A stretch of 64,000 bases of DNA from Crystallibacter permensis (GTDB lineage Bacteria > Actinomycetota > Actinomycetes > Actinomycetales > Micrococcaceae). The position numbers were made by a program, and so were the translations under genes. The stretch lies in NCBI RefSeq assembly GCF_025960875.1, contig NZ_JAODLR010000023.1:1-64000 (forward strand), read 5' to 3'. Shown in pieces: positions 34,109 through 42,721 of this stretch. Under the pieces are notes generated by a model, which saw only the letters and a program-made list of their open reading frames with translations, had not been told where the DNA came from and made no database searches. The first letter of the stretch is position 1. The number at the start of each line of letters is the position of its first letter.

Positions 34109-35533
34109 ATGAACTGGTTGAACGCCGAAGGTTTCGAGGTCGCGCGGCAGGTGCTGCAGCGCGGGATTGCCGCCGTCTACGTGATCGCGTTCCTCTCCGC
34201 CGTCGCGCAGTTCCGTGCCCTGCTCGGCGAGCACGGACTGTTGCCGGTGCCCCGGTATCTGGCCCGCTCGGCCGCCCGCGGTCCCACACTCTTCAGTTGG
34301 CGCTATTCGGACAAGCTGCTGCTCGTGGTCGCATGGACCGGCGCCGTCGTGGCCGCAACCCTGGTGGTTGGCTTGCCGCAGCTGGGGCCGCCGTGGCTTC
34401 CGATGCTTGTTTTCCTGCTGCTGTGGGGCCTCTACATGTCCATCGTGAATGTGGGCCAGACGTTCTACGGCTTCGGCTGGGAGACGCTCCTGCTCGAAGC
34501 CGGCTTCCTGGCCGCGTTCCTGGGCTCCAACGAGATTGCCCCGCCGGTTACGGTGCTCTGGCTTTTCCTGTGGCTCACGTTCCGGCTGGAGTTCGGTGCG
34601 GGCATGATCAAGATCCGCGGGGACCGGGTCTGGCGGGACCTGACCGCCCTGTACTACCACCACGAGACGCAGCCGATGCCCAACCCGGCCAGCAGGTACT
34701 TCCACCATCTGCCCAAGCCGCTGCACAAGGTGGAAGTCGTCGGGAACCATTTCGCCCAGCTGGTGGTCCCGTTCTTCCTGTTCTTCCCGCAGCCCGTGGG
34801 CAGTATTGCCGCAGCCATCATTATCATCACCCAGTTGTGGTTGGTGGTTTCGGGCAACTTCGCGTGGCTGAACTGGCTGACCATCCTGGCCGCGGCCGCT
34901 GCGCTCAGCGACGACGCCCTCGCCGCGGTCCTCCCCGGCAGCCCGGATCTCACGCCCGACTACGCCCCGACGCCGATCTGGTTCGCCGTCGTCGTCCTGG
35001 CCATGACCGCACTGATGGTCTATCTCAGCTTCCGGCCGGCACGCAATCTGGTCTCCAAGCGGCAGCTGATGAACACCAGCTTCAACCGCTGGCACCTGGC
35101 CAATGCCTACGGCGCCTTCGGCAGCATTACCCGCGAGCGCTACGAAATCATCGTGGAAGGCTCGGCGGACGGCGTCAGCTGGCAGGAATACGAATTCAAG
35201 GGCAAGCCCGGGGACCCCGGACGCATGCCGCGGCAGTTTGCGCCCTACCATCTGAGGCTGGATTGGCTGATGTGGTTCCTGGCCCTCGGCGCACCCGGCG
35301 ACAGTTGGTTCATTCCCTTCCTGCGTCGGCTGCTGGCCGCGGACCGGGCGACCCTGAAACTGCTGAGGATCGATCCGTTCGACGGCGAACAGCCCCGGCA
35401 GGTCCGGGCGCTGGTCTACCATTACCGCTACTCCACCCGGCAGGAAAAGAAGGCCACCGGGCTGTGGTGGATCCGGCGGCCGGTCGGCATGTTCGTGGCA
35501 CCGCTGAAGAACCCCGCGGCCCGGTCGGATTAA
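34109..35533 (+). CDS. Lipase maturation factor (LMF1/DUF1222) family membrane protein
   Basis: 474 residues. About seven TM helices with the family's WRYSDKLLL, GQTFYGFGWETLLLEAGFLAAFLG, LWLTFRLEFGAGMIKIRGDRVWRDLTALYYHHETQPMPNP-type stretch, then a C-terminal soluble domain (FGSITRERYEIIVEGSADG, RQFAPYHLRLDWLMWFLALG). In vertebrates LMF1 assists lipase folding in the ER; bacterial homologues have no proven role. Export-related quality control of a lipase or disulfide protein is a guess. Confidence 0.9.
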   Translation: MNWLNAEGFEVARQVLQRGIAAVYVIAFLSAVAQFRALLGEHGLLPVPRYLARSAARGPTLFSWRYSDKLLLVVAWTGAVVAATLVVGLPQLGPPWLPMLVFLLLWGLYMSIVNVGQTFYGFGWETLLLEAGFLAAFLGSNEIAPPVTVLWLFLWLTFRLEFGAGMIKIRGDRVWRDLTALYYHHETQPMPNPASRYFHHLPKPLHKVEVVGNHFAQLVVPFFLFFPQPVGSIAAAIIIITQLWLVVSGNFAWLNWLTILAAAAALSDDALAAVLPGSPDLTPDYAPTPIWFAVVVLAMTALMVYLSFRPARNLVSKRQLMNTSFNRWHLANAYGAFGSITRERYEIIVEGSADGVSWQEYEFKGKPGDPGRMPRQFAPYHLRLDWLMWFLALGAPGDSWFIPFLRRLLAADRATLKLLRIDPFDGEQPRQVRALVYHYRYSTRQEKKATGLWWIRRPVGMFVAPLKNPAARSD

Positions 35534-35618
35534 ACCCGGGCGGAATAAGATCCCTTACCCCGCGGTTGGCAAGAATGATGCAAACGCATTGATCAATCTT
35601 CAGGAAGGCGCCCGCAGC

Positions 35619-36659
35619 GTGGCACGGAAAATCGAACTGGGTCTGGACACTTTCGGGGACGTTACTTACGACGCCGACGGCAGGCCTCTCCCGCAGGACC
35701 AAGTGATCCGGAACGTCGTCGCGGAGGCGGTGTTGGCGGACGAGGTCGGACTGGACTTCATCGGCATCGGCGAGCACCACCGCGAGGACTTCGCCATCTC
35801 CGCACCGGATGTGGTCCTGGCAGCCATCGCCGGCCAGACCAGGAACATCCGGCTGGGCTCGGCCGTCACTGTACTCTCCTCGGATGATCCGGTGCGTGTC
35901 TTCCAGCGCTTCTCCACGCTCGACGCCGTCTCCAACGGACGCGCCGAGGTGATCCTCGGCCGCGGCTCCTTCACCGAGTCCTTCCCGCTGTTCGGTCTGG
36001 ATCTGGCCGACTACGACATCCTGTTCGACGAAAAGCTCCAGCTCTTCACCGAGCTCCGCAAGGAAAAACCCATTACCTGGGCAGGGCAGACACGGGGTCC
36101 GCTGGACAACAAGACGGTCTACCCGCCGACGGCCTTGGGCTCGCTCCCCACCTGGATTGCCGTGGGCGGCACGCCGCAGTCCGTGGTCCGGGCGGCACAC
36201 TACGGCTTGCCCCTCATGCTCGCCATTATCGGCGGCGCCCCGATGAATTTCGCGCCCTTCGTGGAGCTCTACCACAAGGCCCTGGACCAGTTCGGCCAGC
36301 CCCGGCTGCCCATCGGCGCCCACTCCCCCGGCTACATCGCCGCGACGGACGAGCAGGCCAAGGAAGAGATGTGGCCGCACTACGTGGACATGCAGGAACG
36401 CATCGGCCGCGAGCGCGGCTGGAGCCGCATGACCCGCGGACAGTTCGAGGCTGAGGCCGGCCCGGACGGCGCCTTGTTTGTCGGCTCGCCCGAAACCGTG
36501 GCCACCAAGATCGTCAAGGTAGCCAAGGGGCTGGGGCTGGACCGCTGGGACATGAAGTACAGCCTGGGCACGCTCCCGCACGAGAAGCTGATGCGCAGCA
36601 TCGAGCTCTACGGCAAGGAAGTGGCCCCCTCCGTCCGCGAGCAGCTCGCCGCGGACTAG
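35619..36659 (+). CDS. LLM-class flavin-dependent oxidoreductase
   Basis: 346 residues from GTG 35619, which follows AGGAAGG; a TTG at 35589 is possible. Luciferase-like TIM barrel: IELGLDTFGDV, FIGIGEHHREDFAISAPDVVLA, IRLGSAVTVLSSDDPVRVFQRFSTLDAVSNGRAEVILGRG (cited in parts), FVGSPETVATKI. Members use FMNH2 or F420 with small substrates; which applies here is unknown. Stand-alone gene ending before a strong terminator. Confidence 0.87.
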   Translation: MARKIELGLDTFGDVTYDADGRPLPQDQVIRNVVAEAVLADEVGLDFIGIGEHHREDFAISAPDVVLAAIAGQTRNIRLGSAVTVLSSDDPVRVFQRFSTLDAVSNGRAEVILGRGSFTESFPLFGLDLADYDILFDEKLQLFTELRKEKPITWAGQTRGPLDNKTVYPPTALGSLPTWIAVGGTPQSVVRAAHYGLPLMLAIIGGAPMNFAPFVELYHKALDQFGQPRLPIGAHSPGYIAATDEQAKEEMWPHYVDMQERIGRERGWSRMTRGQFEAEAGPDGALFVGSPETVATKIVKVAKGLGLDRWDMKYSLGTLPHEKLMRSIELYGKEVAPSVREQLAAD

Positions 36660-36713
36660 GCCAAAGAACTAGTCCAACCCAGCCAAGGCCAACCAACTAA
36701 GGCCAAACCAAAC

Positions 36714-36762
36714 AACGACGCCGGCGGGAGACTTTTTAAAAAAGTCTCCCGCCGGCGTCGTT
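36714..36762. terminator. Strong bidirectional terminator
   Basis: 22-base perfect arms (36714-36735 and 36741-36762) whose tips are TTT/AAA, between the convergent LLM oxidoreductase and MHS transporter genes. Confidence 0.88.
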
Positions 36763-36807
36763 CGCTGGATTTGCCGACTGGTCGGAGCTGGACGGAGCTG
36801 GATGGAG

Positions 36808-38139
36808 TTAGACGGTGACCGGCTTGCGCTTGCCGAGCTCTTCCGTCGGAACCTTGTAGGTTTCCTTGGCGGTCAGCGCGGAGACCGCTGCGATGGCGCA
36901 GATGACCGCGGTGAAGATGCTGGTGGCAACCCAGCCGCCTTCCTGGATCCCGCCGATGGCCGCGACGATGGACGGGGCAAACCCGGCCATCAGGAAGCCC
37001 AGCTGGGTGCCGATGGCCAGCCCGGAGAAGCGGACCCTGGCGCTGAACATTTCGGCGTAGAACGAAGGCCAGACGGCGTTGGCCGCGGCATAGGCGCAGG
37101 AGAAGACCACAACGGACAGGGCGAACTGCAGCAGCGTGTTGTCGGACTCCATCGAGAGCAGATAGAACGGCATGAAGACCGCGCTGCCTACCGCGCCGTA
37201 GATAAAGACCGGTTTGCGGCCGATCCGGTCCGCCAGCTTGCCGAAGAGCGGCTGGGTGAACAGGGCGCCCACGTTGCCGGCGACCACCAGCCACAGGGTG
37301 ATGCCTTCATCGACGCTGCCCACTTCTGCACCGTACTTGATGGCCAGCGTGCCGTAAACGGTGGAGACGGCGGCGATGAACGCGCAGCAGATCACGCGCA
37401 GGACGTCGCGCCAGTGGTTCTTCAGCAGCACGGCCACCGGGAGCTTCGCGATTTCGTTGTTGGCCTTCGCGGCCTCGAAGGTGGGGGTTTCGTGCAGCGA
37501 ACGGCGGATGAAGTAGGTAACGATGACGACAATCGCGCTGAGCCAGAACGGGATGCGCCAGCCGATGCCGTACTTGATCTCGTCGGGCAGGGCCACCACG
37601 GGGATGAAGACGAGGGCCGCGAGGATCTGGCCGCCCTGGGTACCGGTCAGGGTCCAGGATGTGAAGAAGGACCGGCGGTTGTCGGGGGCATGCTCAAGCG
37701 TCAGCGAGCTGGCACCGGCCTGCTCGCCGGCGGCGGACAGCCCCTGCATCAGGCGGCAAAGGACCAGGATGGCCGGAGCCCACCAGCCGATGGTCTGGAA
37801 GTCCGGGATGCAGCCGATGATGAATGTGGAGGCACCCATCAGCACCAGCGTGAACATCAGGACCTTCTGGCGGCCGATCCTATCGCCGAAGTGCCCCACG
37901 AAGACGGCGCCGACCGGGCGGGCGATGTAAGCGAAGCCGAAGGTCGCCAGCGACATGATGCCGGCATTCGCGCTTTCATCCGGGAAGAACACCTGCGGGA
38001 AGATCAGGGCCGCGGCGGAGCCGAAGATAAAGAAGTCGTAGTATTCAACGGCGCTGCCCATGAAGCTGGCGATAGCTGCCCGCTTCGGTGTTTTGCCGTG
38101 ATGGGCGAAGGCCTCATCCTCTTGGTGAACGGCGGTCAT
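36808..38139 (-). CDS. MHS-family MFS transporter (ShiA-like), first copy
   Basis: 443 residues from ATG 38139 with AAGGAG upstream. Twelve TM segments; SAVEYYDFFIFGSAAALIFP near residue 30, RPVGAVFVGHFGDRIGRQKVL in the 2-3 loop and RLMQGLSAAGEQAG mark metabolite:H+ symporters that import organic acids such as shikimate, citrate or ketoglutarate. Its promoter holds the same box as tctC and the shikimate dehydrogenase gene, so import of shikimate/quinate or a related acid is likely. About 256 bases downstream of the tct operon on the same strand but separated by a terminator. Confidence 0.88.
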   Translation of the reverse strand: MTAVHQEDEAFAHHGKTPKRAAIASFMGSAVEYYDFFIFGSAAALIFPQVFFPDESANAGIMSLATFGFAYIARPVGAVFVGHFGDRIGRQKVLMFTLVLMGASTFIIGCIPDFQTIGWWAPAILVLCRLMQGLSAAGEQAGASSLTLEHAPDNRRSFFTSWTLTGTQGGQILAALVFIPVVALPDEIKYGIGWRIPFWLSAIVVIVTYFIRRSLHETPTFEAAKANNEIAKLPVAVLLKNHWRDVLRVICCAFIAAVSTVYGTLAIKYGAEVGSVDEGITLWLVVAGNVGALFTQPLFGKLADRIGRKPVFIYGAVGSAVFMPFYLLSMESDNTLLQFALSVVVFSCAYAAANAVWPSFYAEMFSARVRFSGLAIGTQLGFLMAGFAPSIVAAIGGIQEGGWVATSIFTAVICAIAAVSALTAKETYKVPTEELGKRKPVTV

Positions 38140-38234
38140 GGAGTGCTCCTTGCAACTGCTGCGGGATCTGGCGGGCCGGGGAAACGTCCGGAGGCGGATG
38201 GCCCGCCTTGCTGGCTTGTGCGCATCTCGCACAC

Positions 38235-38251
38235 TTGTGCACAAATCGAAC
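38235..38251 (-). promoter_or_regulatory. IclR-type box before MHS transporter 1
   Basis: Minus strand GTTCGATTTGTGCACAA, an exact match to GTTCGR-N4-TGCACAA shared with two other sites of the island. It is 96 bases before the transporter start. Confidence 0.7.
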
Positions 38252-38301
38252 GGTCGTTAAAAGGTAGCCCACCTCACAGGCGATGCGCAAGACACCGCGC
38301 A

Positions 38302-38330
38302 AAATGCCCCGCCCAGCGGGCGGGGCATTT
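38302..38330 (-). terminator. Terminator of the tct operon
   Basis: Perfect 13-base arms AAATGCCCCGCCC / complement around AGC, followed on the minus strand by TTTT-containing DNA, 66 bases past the TctA stop. Confidence 0.88.
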
Positions 38331-38395
38331 CAGGTACCGGCCGCACTCCGGGAGCCATGGCGGAACCCGAAGTGCAGTGTAGGGGATGGCTGCAG

Positions 38396-39925
38396 CTAGG
38401 GCATCAGTGTGGGGACGTCCTTACCTTCGTTGGCCAGCCTGCGGCGCTTGACCAGTCCGCGCAGTGGCGGCAGGATCAGTGCGGCGGCCGCGATGAGCAG
38501 CAGCACGACGGCGATGGGGCTGGTGAAAATCGAGGCCCAGCCGTCCGTAATCAGCGCGCGGCGAAGATTGGACTCCGCCAAGGGCCCTAGGATCAGGCCG
38601 AGCACCGCAGGTCCGGCGGGGAAGCCGAAGCGGAGCATGAACAGCCCGATCAGCCCGAAGATGAGCATCATGAAGACGTCGAAGACGCTGTTGTTGATGG
38701 AGTAGGTGCCCACCATGCAGAAGATCAGGATGATCACCCAGAGGAAGTGGTTGGGCAGCTCCAGCAGCTTCACCACGCCACGCATGCGCAGCAGGCTCAA
38801 ACCCAGTGTCAGGATGGTGGCGATGAGCAGGATGGCGACTAGGGAGGCAATCAGGTCCGGGTGGCTGCTGAACAGGCCCGGCCCGGGCTGGATCCCCCAG
38901 ATCATCATGGACCCGATCATCACGGCCATAACCGAATCGCCCGGCACGCCCAGAGCCATGGTGGTAGTCACGCTGCCGCCTAGGGTCGCGGTGCTGGCCG
39001 TATCGCCAGCTGTAAGGCCCTCGAGTGATCCCTTACCGAATTCATGCTTGTGTTTAGACGCCTTCTTGGCGTTGTCCCAGGCAATGATGCCGGCAATGTC
39101 GCCACCGACGGCCGGCACCAGGCCTACCACCGAACCGGTAACGGCACCGATGCCCATCGGCTTCGAGAGGCGCCTCATCAGCTTCATGCCCGGCATCCAC
39201 TGGCCCATCTGGGTGATTGGCGGCACGTGGTGAGCCTTGCGATGGGTCAGGATCTGGTTGATCACCTCTGCCACACCGAAGAATCCGATGATGACCGGAA
39301 TGAACGGGATGCCCCCGTTCAGCTCCAGGATGCCCAGCGTAAAGCGCTGGTCGCCGGTAATCGGATCCCTGCCGACGGTGGCCAGGAACAGCCCGAAGGC
39401 ACCGGCGGCCAGCCCCTTGACGATGCGGCCGGAGGAAACTCCCACCATCATGGTCAGGCCGAAAACCACTAGAGCGAACATCTCCGGCGGGCCAAACTGC
39501 ATCGCGAACGCGGACAGCGGGACAGCCGCAACGGCCAGGATCGCGATGCCGAACAGCATCCCTATGGCAGAACCGAAAGCGGACGTGGTCAGCGCCAGCC
39601 CAGCCTTGCCCTGCTGTGCCAATGGGTAGCCGTCGAAAGTGGTCGAGATTGAAGCCGGCGTCCCCGGTGTGTTGATCAGGATGGCCGGCACCCGGTCGCC
39701 GAACTGCGCAGCCACATAGATGGTCAGCAGCATGGCCAGACCCTGAGTGGGTTCCATCGTCAGCGTGAATCCGCTGGCCAGCGCCACCGCCATGGTGGCC
39801 GTCACGCCGGGGAAGGCACCGACGAGCATGCCGATCAGAATGCCGATACCGATGTAGATAAGAGTGTCCGGGGCCAGGACTGCGGCTATGCCGTCCGTGA
39901 CGGGGGAAGCAACGATGTTGATCAT
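38396..39925 (-). CDS. Tripartite tricarboxylate transporter permease, TctA family
   Basis: 509 residues, large TctA membrane subunit with about 11-12 TM helices. Family marks: GMLVGAFPGVTATMAVAL, PAILINTPGTPASISTTFDGYPLAQQG (in parts), GDTASTATLGGSVTTTMALGVPGDSVMAVMIG (in parts). Works with TctB and the binding lipoprotein TctC as a secondary importer of carboxylates. ATG 39925 overlaps the TctB stop by four bases (ATGA), so the two are coupled. Confidence 0.93.
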   Translation of the reverse strand: MINIVASPVTDGIAAVLAPDTLIYIGIGILIGMLVGAFPGVTATMAVALASGFTLTMEPTQGLAMLLTIYVAAQFGDRVPAILINTPGTPASISTTFDGYPLAQQGKAGLALTTSAFGSAIGMLFGIAILAVAAVPLSAFAMQFGPPEMFALVVFGLTMMVGVSSGRIVKGLAAGAFGLFLATVGRDPITGDQRFTLGILELNGGIPFIPVIIGFFGVAEVINQILTHRKAHHVPPITQMGQWMPGMKLMRRLSKPMGIGAVTGSVVGLVPAVGGDIAGIIAWDNAKKASKHKHEFGKGSLEGLTAGDTASTATLGGSVTTTMALGVPGDSVMAVMIGSMMIWGIQPGPGLFSSHPDLIASLVAILLIATILTLGLSLLRMRGVVKLLELPNHFLWVIILIFCMVGTYSINNSVFDVFMMLIFGLIGLFMLRFGFPAGPAVLGLILGPLAESNLRRALITDGWASIFTSPIAVVLLLIAAAALILPPLRGLVKRRRLANEGKDVPTLMP

Positions 39926-40506
39926 AGTGGGACTCGCAATGCGACGACGAAGAGAAAATGGAGGATGGCTGCGACGACGGCGGGGAACGCCAGCAGGGGC
40001 TTCCACCCGCGGGCACCGTACAGGGCAGCCAGCGCGGCAACGGCGACGAACGTGATCAGCCAGAACTGCAGCACGTTCCAGAGCAGCAGGTATCCAACCA
40101 GAATCACGGCGGTGCCGGCAAGACGCCCGATGCCCCACCCGCTGAGGGGATCAGGGATGTCGGACGGGCGGACCCCGCGCAGCACGTTGACGAAGACGAG
40201 CAGCAGACCGAAACCGATCAACCCGTAGGCGACCATCTCTGGCCAAAAGGTCGGGCCCAGCTCCGCAGCAACACCGGAGTCAATGTTCTGCGCCAGCAGC
40301 AGCACCGAGAGGCCGACCGTGACGCACAAGGCAACCGGCACCAGCTCGCGCAGTCGATAGGGGCGGTCTGTGACCAGCGGTTCGATCTGCGGGTGCAGGT
40401 GGGCGCTGGCATGGTCCAGGTCCGGGTCCATTGCGGCGTCCGGATGTCCGGCCGCCGCGGGGAGGTGAGCAGGCTGTGTGGGCCCGCGGTCAGATGTATT
40501 CATCAT
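39922..40506 (-). CDS. Tripartite tricarboxylate transporter TctB-family protein
   Basis: 194 residues. A polar His/Asp/Pro-rich N-terminus (about 1-52) is longer than usual; four TM helices follow, with GPTFWPEMVAYGLIGFGLLLVF typical of TctB, the small poorly conserved membrane subunit. Coupled to TctA by ATGA and separated from tctC by a hairpin. Confidence 0.88.
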   Translation of the reverse strand: MMNTSDRGPTQPAHLPAAAGHPDAAMDPDLDHASAHLHPQIEPLVTDRPYRLRELVPVALCVTVGLSVLLLAQNIDSGVAAELGPTFWPEMVAYGLIGFGLLLVFVNVLRGVRPSDIPDPLSGWGIGRLAGTAVILVGYLLLWNVLQFWLITFVAVAALAALYGARGWKPLLAFPAVVAAILHFLFVVALRVPL

Positions 40507-40523
40507 GAGTTCCTTTGCTGATG

Positions 40524-40558
40524 CTGTGCCTGCCGGATATACAATCCGGCAGGCACAG
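40524..40558 (-). terminator. Intercistronic hairpin between tctC and tctB
   Basis: Perfect 15-base arms (40524-40538 and 40544-40558) in the 63-base gap. Since tctB/tctA follow with no evident promoter, this probably acts as a leaky terminator or 3' stabiliser, keeping the binding protein in excess over the permease. Confidence 0.7.
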
Positions 40559-40569
40559 GCAACGGCGGC

Positions 40570-41538
40570 CTACTTGCCCTGAGCCAGCTCGATCCACGGG
40601 CCGTAGCGCTCGGCTTCTTCCTTGATGAACGTGGACATCTCTTCGGAGTCCTTATAGGTCGGGACCAGATTCGAATCCTCGATCACCTTCTGGTACGCGG
40701 GATCCGCGACTGCGGCTTCCATTGCGGCGGACAGCTTCTGGACCACATCGTCTGGCGTGCCCGCAGGGGCCATAATGCCGACCCAGGAAGCGTTCTGCAG
40801 GTCGATACCCTCTTCCTTTGCGGTCGGGACATCCGGGTTGTTCGCGTCCCGCTCCTCCGTGAGCATGGCCAGATAGCGCAGCTTGCCGCCGTCGACCTGG
40901 ACCTTCTGGGTGCCGATCGCGTCGATGGAGAAGTCGACGTCGCCCGCTGCAGCAGCAGCCACGGCGGGGGCGGACCCATCGAACGGGACGGACGTCAGCT
41001 CAATGCCGGCCAGCTCCTGGAAGCCCTGCGCCGGCGAGTCCCACACCGAGCCAACGCCAGGGCTGGAGAAGGTGACCTTGCCCGGGTTCGCCTTCGCGTC
41101 GTCGATCAGATCCTGCAGGGTCTTGTAGGGGCTGTCCACAGGGACGGCAATGGCCCCGGGACCAGCCAGGCCCTGACCAATCGGTGCATAGTTTGCGGGA
41201 TCAATGTCGTAGTTCTGAAACTGCAGCGTGGCGACCTCGACCCCCATAAGGGAGAGGTTGTAGCCGTCCGGCTTCTGGTCCTTGAGCCAGTTATAGGCGA
41301 CGGAGCCGTTCGCACCGGGCCTGTTTTCCACGATGACTTGAACGCCGAGCTCATCCTCGAGCAGCGGTGCAATTGTCCGGGCGGTCAAGTCACCGGAGCC
41401 GCCTGCCTGCCACGGGACGGTCAGCCGGATGTCATTGGCAGGGAACTCCCCGCTGGCATCCGTGCTGCCTGAGGCGCACCCTGCCAGCGCCAGCAGCGAC
41501 GCCGCCCCGACGGCAAGGGAAAGAACTTTAGATTTCAT
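40570..41538 (-). CDS. Tripartite tricarboxylate transporter substrate-binding lipoprotein, TctC/Bug family
   Basis: 322 residues from ATG 41538. Lipoprotein signal with lipobox LALAGC (Cys about 20). The Bug fold shows VPWQAGGSGDLTARTIAPLLE, VIVENRPGANGSVAYNWL and the DIDPANYAPIGQGLAGPGAIAV region. Captures a carboxylate outside the membrane for TctBA. Ligand not predictable from sequence; divergent from the shikimate dehydrogenase gene and sharing its regulatory box, so a hydroaromatic or aromatic acid is likely. Confidence 0.92.
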   Translation of the reverse strand: MKSKVLSLAVGAASLLALAGCASGSTDASGEFPANDIRLTVPWQAGGSGDLTARTIAPLLEDELGVQVIVENRPGANGSVAYNWLKDQKPDGYNLSLMGVEVATLQFQNYDIDPANYAPIGQGLAGPGAIAVPVDSPYKTLQDLIDDAKANPGKVTFSSPGVGSVWDSPAQGFQELAGIELTSVPFDGSAPAVAAAAAGDVDFSIDAIGTQKVQVDGGKLRYLAMLTEERDANNPDVPTAKEEGIDLQNASWVGIMAPAGTPDDVVQKLSAAMEAAVADPAYQKVIEDSNLVPTYKDSEEMSTFIKEEAERYGPWIELAQGK

Positions 41539-41694
41539 AGCGGTGCTACTCCTTAGATATCGCCTTAATAAGCCGGGGCGGACGTACCTTCTCCGGCGGG
41601 TGCTGCCCGCGCCTTCCTGGAGGGCTGCAGGCCGGCGACCTGCGCATGGGGACCTCCAGCCCCACAAATCCCCGAATGTGCGTAAAGTGCACGC

Positions 41695-41711
41695 TTGTGC
41701 ACATTCCGAAC
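41695..41711 (-). promoter_or_regulatory. IclR-type box before tctC
   Basis: Minus strand GTTCGGAATGTGCACAA, exact match to GTTCGR-N4-TGCACAA. An AT-rich TACATTAT stretch just upstream (minus strand) could be the -10, putting the box near the start site. Confidence 0.7.
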
Positions 41712-41779
41712 AATGCTCATAATGTAACTCAGGACACACTTCAAGCGCAATAGCCTTTTGGGAGCATGTGCGATATGCG

Positions 41780-41801
41780 TACAATTGTGCAGAGACCGAA
41801 C
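41780..41801 (+). promoter_or_regulatory. aroE promoter with overlapping IclR-type box
   Basis: TTTTGG (41756-41761), 18 bases, TACAAT (41780-41785) is a fair promoter. The third copy of the box (41785-41801, reverse strand GTTCGGTCTCTGCACAA) covers the end of the -10 and start site, 16 bases before the ATG, as expected for direct repression. Confidence 0.65.
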
Positions 41802-41817
41802 GACGGAAGGTATTCAC

Positions 41818-42690
41818 ATGAGCACGGTGTCAGAGTCATATCTAGTTGGCCTGATTGGCGAAGGGATCACGGTGTCGCTGACGCCGTACATGCACGAGCG
41901 AGAGGCGGACCACCACCAGATCCGCTACCTGTACCGCCCCATCGACCTGACCACCATTGGCCGTGCGGGTGAAGACGTCGGCGAGCTGCTGCGCCAGGGC
42001 CGCGAGTTGGGCTACAACGCCTTCAACATCACGCACCCGTGCAAACAGCTGGTGATGGAACATCTGGATGAGATTTCCGACGACTCCCGGCGCCTCGGCG
42101 CGGTCAATACCGTCCTGATCCGGGATAGCAAGTTCATCGGCCACAACACGGATTTTTCCGGCTTCAGCATGGGCCTGGACAACGGGCTGCCGGATGCGGA
42201 ACTCGGTTCGGTCGTGCAATTGGGCACCGGCGGCGCAGGTTCCGCCGTCGCATACGCCCTGCTGAAGAAGGGCGCGCGGAAACTGACACTGCTGGATCTT
42301 GACCCGCGGCGCGCCGCGGAACGTGCCGCCGCACTGGCAGCGCTCTTCCCCCAGCAGCAGGTCGCCGCCGCGCCGATGGAAGACCTGCCTGCTGTCCTCG
42401 CCGGCGCCGACGGACTCCTCAACGCCACGCCGGTGGGCATGCACAACCACCCGGGTCTGCCGCTGGACACCGATCTGCTCGAGCCGCGACACTGGGTTGC
42501 CGACGTCATTTACCGCCCCGTGGAAACCGAACTGATCAAGGCCGCCGCGGCCAAGGGCTGCCGCGTGCTCGATGGCGGTCACATGGCCGTCGGCCAGGCC
42601 GTCGACGCCTTCCGCTACGTCACCGGGCTGGAGCCGGATCCGGCCCGCATGCGCGGACACTTCCTCGAACTCCTGGCCCAAGGCCTCTAG
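41818..42690 (+). CDS. aroE: NAD-type shikimate/quinate dehydrogenase (AroE/QsuD-like)
   Basis: 290 residues. The catalytic Lys is in FNITHPCKQ, the catalytic Asp in HNTDFSGF, and the substrate Ser/Thr in ITVSLTPYMHE. The dinucleotide motif GTGGAGSAVAYAL is followed by LLDLDPRRAAE: an acidic residue where NADP-using AroE has an NRT, which points to NAD and a catabolic role. It would oxidise shikimate (or quinate) to the 3-dehydro acid for the dehydratase encoded next, 31 bases downstream. ATG has GGAAGG upstream. Confidence 0.9.
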   Translation: MSTVSESYLVGLIGEGITVSLTPYMHEREADHHQIRYLYRPIDLTTIGRAGEDVGELLRQGRELGYNAFNITHPCKQLVMEHLDEISDDSRRLGAVNTVLIRDSKFIGHNTDFSGFSMGLDNGLPDAELGSVVQLGTGGAGSAVAYALLKKGARKLTLLDLDPRRAAERAAALAALFPQQQVAAAPMEDLPAVLAGADGLLNATPVGMHNHPGLPLDTDLLEPRHWVADVIYRPVETELIKAAAAKGCRVLDGGHMAVGQAVDAFRYVTGLEPDPARMRGHFLELLAQGL

Positions 42691-42721
42691 CATTTCTTCA
42701 TTGCCTCCGAAAGGTCCCCTG

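Noticed and set aside
33477-34289. Long form of the ICMT-like gene
   Set aside because: The extra 91 residues overlap the start of the divergent gene and are Arg-rich frame shadow.
34072-35592. 506-residue frame overlapping the lipase maturation factor gene
   Set aside because: Arg/Pro/Ala-rich shadow frame; the frame starting at 34109 has clear membrane helices and family motifs.
36802-38382. 526-residue plus-strand frame opposite MHS transporter 1
   Set aside because: His/Gly/Asp-rich product without domains; exact antisense of a recognisable 12-TM transporter and running through its promoter and terminator.
41818-42690. AroE-like gene as the biosynthetic shikimate dehydrogenase
   Set aside because: The acidic cofactor-binding residue, the QsuB neighbour and the IclR-type operator point to a catabolic NAD enzyme.
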